Below, piece after piece: positions 62,541 through 64,000 of a stretch of 64,000 nucleotides of DNA. Origin of the DNA: an uncultured Muribaculaceae bacterium (GTDB lineage Bacteria > Bacteroidota > Bacteroidia > Bacteroidales > Muribaculaceae). The position numbers were made by a program, and so were the translations under genes. The notes beneath the pieces were generated by a model, which was not told where the DNA came from, made no database searches, and worked only from the letters and a program-made list of their open reading frames with translations. The DNA lies in assembly GCA_910584055.1 (NCBI GenBank), contig CAJTZS010000022.1, positions 1-64,000 of the forward strand, in the 5' to 3' direction. The first letter of the stretch is position 1. Each line of letters opens with the position of its first letter.

Positions 62541-63664
62541 AGTTTTTTTGCGAATGAACGGCGGCGCCGGTGCTGGCGCGTTTTAAAATATTCCCACTGG
62601 CTCTGCACTTTTGCGTTAGTCTCCATTTCCGGGTTGGATTCGGCATATTTATAGCCGTTCTTTATATAATAAGGAATAAGGTCCTGGAAAAGGAGCGCAT
62701 TCACACCTTTGTTCTGGTAATCGGGGTGCACGGCTACAAGAAGGAGATCCACCCGGTCGTTTTTCCCTTTAAGCCCTTTGAGAAGGTGATACCATCCGAG
62801 AGGCAGGAATTTACCTTTTGATTTCTGGAGGGCCTTGCTCATGGAGGGCATTGAGATTCCAACGCCTACGAGTTTATTGCCTGCATCCACTATTAGAGTT
62901 ACCAGGTCAAGGTTGAGAAGATTGAGGTATATGTTGATGTAATGGTCGATCTGTCTCTCGGTCAGCATGGAATACTGATAAAGATCCTTGTACGCATCGT
63001 TGATGAGGTGGAAAAGGGCGTGGCCGTATTCCATCTTGATGCGTTTGCGGTTGGTGTATTTCAACACCCTCAGACCGAATTTCTTTTTTACGATTTCGGC
63101 TATACGGTTGTATTTCTCCGGAATGGCATCCGGCACTTCCATCAGGAACTCAAGCCAGTCGGACTCCTTTTTATAGCCGTGCTTCTCCATATGTTCCGAA
63201 TAATATGGATAATTGTAGATTGTGGCCATGGTTGAGAGCTCGTCGAAACCGGCAATCAGCATTCCCTCGTGGTCGAGGTCCGTGAATCCGAGAGGTCCGA
63301 TGATTTTCTTCATCCCCTTTTTGCGGCTCCAGTCTTCTGCCGCTTTTAGTAGAGCTGAGGATACTTCCGTATCGTCAATGAAGTCTATGAACCCGAAACG
63401 GGCGTCTTTTGAATTGGATTTTTCGTTGACCTGCCTGTTTATTATTGCAGCGATGCGTCCCACGGGTTTGTTGTCGCGATACGCCATGAAATAAGCGGCT
63501 TCGCAGAAGTCGAAAGCCGGGTTGGCTTCCGGGAGGAGGGTATCGACATCGTCTGATATCAACGGAGGCACATAATAGGGATTGCCGTCGTAGAGGTCAA
63601 TCTGAAACTGCGTGAATTTCTTAAGGTTTGCCTTCGTCGGCTCAATCTGTTTGATCTGGACCAT
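62537..63664 (-). CDS. GNAT-like acyltransferase family protein
   Basis: This 375-residue cytoplasmic protein has weak similarity to N-acetyltransferases. The C-terminal half has LVGVGISMPSMSKALQKSKG and VDLLLVAVHPDYQNKGVNALLFQDL, a typical acetyl-CoA-binding V-x-P-x-Y-x-x-K/R-G pattern. The N-terminal half, with GNPYYVPPLISDDVDTLLPEANPAF, YFMAYRDNKPVGRIAAIINRQ and GPLGFTDLDHEGMLIAGFDELSTM, is conserved in Bacteroidetes. The substrate is unknown. It begins the minus-strand operon and is coupled to MenG by ATGA overlap. Confidence 0.75.
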   Translation of the reverse strand: MVQIKQIEPTKANLKKFTQFQIDLYDGNPYYVPPLISDDVDTLLPEANPAFDFCEAAYFMAYRDNKPVGRIAAIINRQVNEKSNSKDARFGFIDFIDDTEVSSALLKAAEDWSRKKGMKKIIGPLGFTDLDHEGMLIAGFDELSTMATIYNYPYYSEHMEKHGYKKESDWLEFLMEVPDAIPEKYNRIAEIVKKKFGLRVLKYTNRKRIKMEYGHALFHLINDAYKDLYQYSMLTERQIDHYINIYLNLLNLDLVTLIVDAGNKLVGVGISMPSMSKALQKSKGKFLPLGWYHLLKGLKGKNDRVDLLLVAVHPDYQNKGVNALLFQDLIPYYIKNGYKYAESNPEMETNAKVQSQWEYFKTRQHRRRRSFAKKL

Positions 63665-63683
63665 AAGTGGATGCTTAGAGGGT

Positions 63684-64000
63684 GTTTAATAATAAAAGTT
63701 AAATTTGGGGCGGCTATCTTTTGCTTAAAATCCATTTAAGGCAAAGGAGCATAGCGGGCTATGTGACTGCGCCGCGAATGGATTTTAACAAAAGAGAGCC
63801 GGACAAACGGTATTTTATATTCTTAGACACGCCTCATTTGTTAATTTTTTTAATTTATATTGTTTTTAAAGTTACCTCTGGTCTCGCAATCTTGGGCATC
63901 TTTCTCCTTTCGGTTCAGTCACATAGCCCGCTATGCTCCTTCACCTCAAGAAGAAACCTGCTCCAAGCTTGCGACCCCAAATTAACTTTTATTATTAAAC
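63684..64000. repeat. ~317-bp element with long terminal and nested inverted repeats
   Basis: Left terminal repeat 63684-63710 and right terminal repeat 63975-64000 (GTTTAATAATAAAAG... outward) match except for one extra base. Inside, 63744-63769 and 63916-63941 are perfect 26-nt inverted repeats, each folding into CATAGC-GG-GCTATG. A third pair (63717-63736 with 63777-63795) encloses the left hairpin. No open reading frame of note lies inside. The element touches the window edge, so its true end may be outside. Confidence 0.8.

Overview
The window is a chromosomal segment from a gut-type Bacteroidales bacterium. Three things point there: two SusC/SusD polysaccharide-uptake loci, a hybrid two-component system and an ECF-sigma/FecR pair; promoters of the TTTG-N19-21-TAnnTTTG type; and several secreted proteins with type IX-like C-terminal sorting tails. 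Base composition and the sorting-tail style suggest Muribaculaceae or a close relative, but that is inference, since no rRNA is present.

Layout. Position 1-31 (minus) is the 5' end of a tRNA, probably Pro, with a textbook Bacteroidales promoter. Positions 240-7186 (+) form a compact operon: membrane steroid 5-alpha-reductase, Old Yellow Enzyme-type flavin reductase, two short-chain dehydrogenases and a tricorn-like protease. The first three match the enzyme set known in gut Bacteroidales for reducing 3-oxo-delta4 bile acids and steroids to allo/iso forms. Positions 7323-13108 (minus) carry a GH128-like secreted glucanase and two proteins built from a shared unrecognised ~200-residue domain; all three have the same sorting tail. 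Positions 13604-25554 (+) are PUL 1: SusC, SusD, a hybrid two-component regulator and a GH105-DUF2264 fusion.

Positions 25704-29993 (+) hold two fimbrillin-like lipoproteins, an ECF sigma factor and a FecR anti-sigma factor. Positions 30369-48024 (+) are PUL 2: GH3, an STN-bearing SusC, SusD, a GH30-like enzyme, an unknown propeller-like lipoprotein, a small sorting-tail protein, GH36 and a GH97 fused to an endonuclease/exonuclease/phosphatase domain. The STN domain on SusC 2 fits signalling through the upstream FecR/sigma pair, whereas SusC 1 lacks STN and sits beside the hybrid two-component regulator.

Positions 48236-63664 are mostly housekeeping: acyl-CoA ligase, prfB without a frameshift site, GT9 plus DUF4254, a tiny HExxH protein, an APC transporter, a coiled-coil membrane protein, a small acidic lipoprotein, a GH13 enzyme, and a tightly overlapping minus-strand operon (GNAT-like protein, MenG/UbiE, U32 peptidase, DUF2027-like protein, DUF695-like protein).

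The less expected signals are non-coding. Four period-7 repeat arrays run from a stop codon toward the next start. Two copies of a structured repeat flank the GH3 gene in opposite orientation. A ~317-bp element with nested inverted repeats ends at the right edge. A 13-nt motif (AAACAAGCTCTTA) recurs in three intergenic regions.
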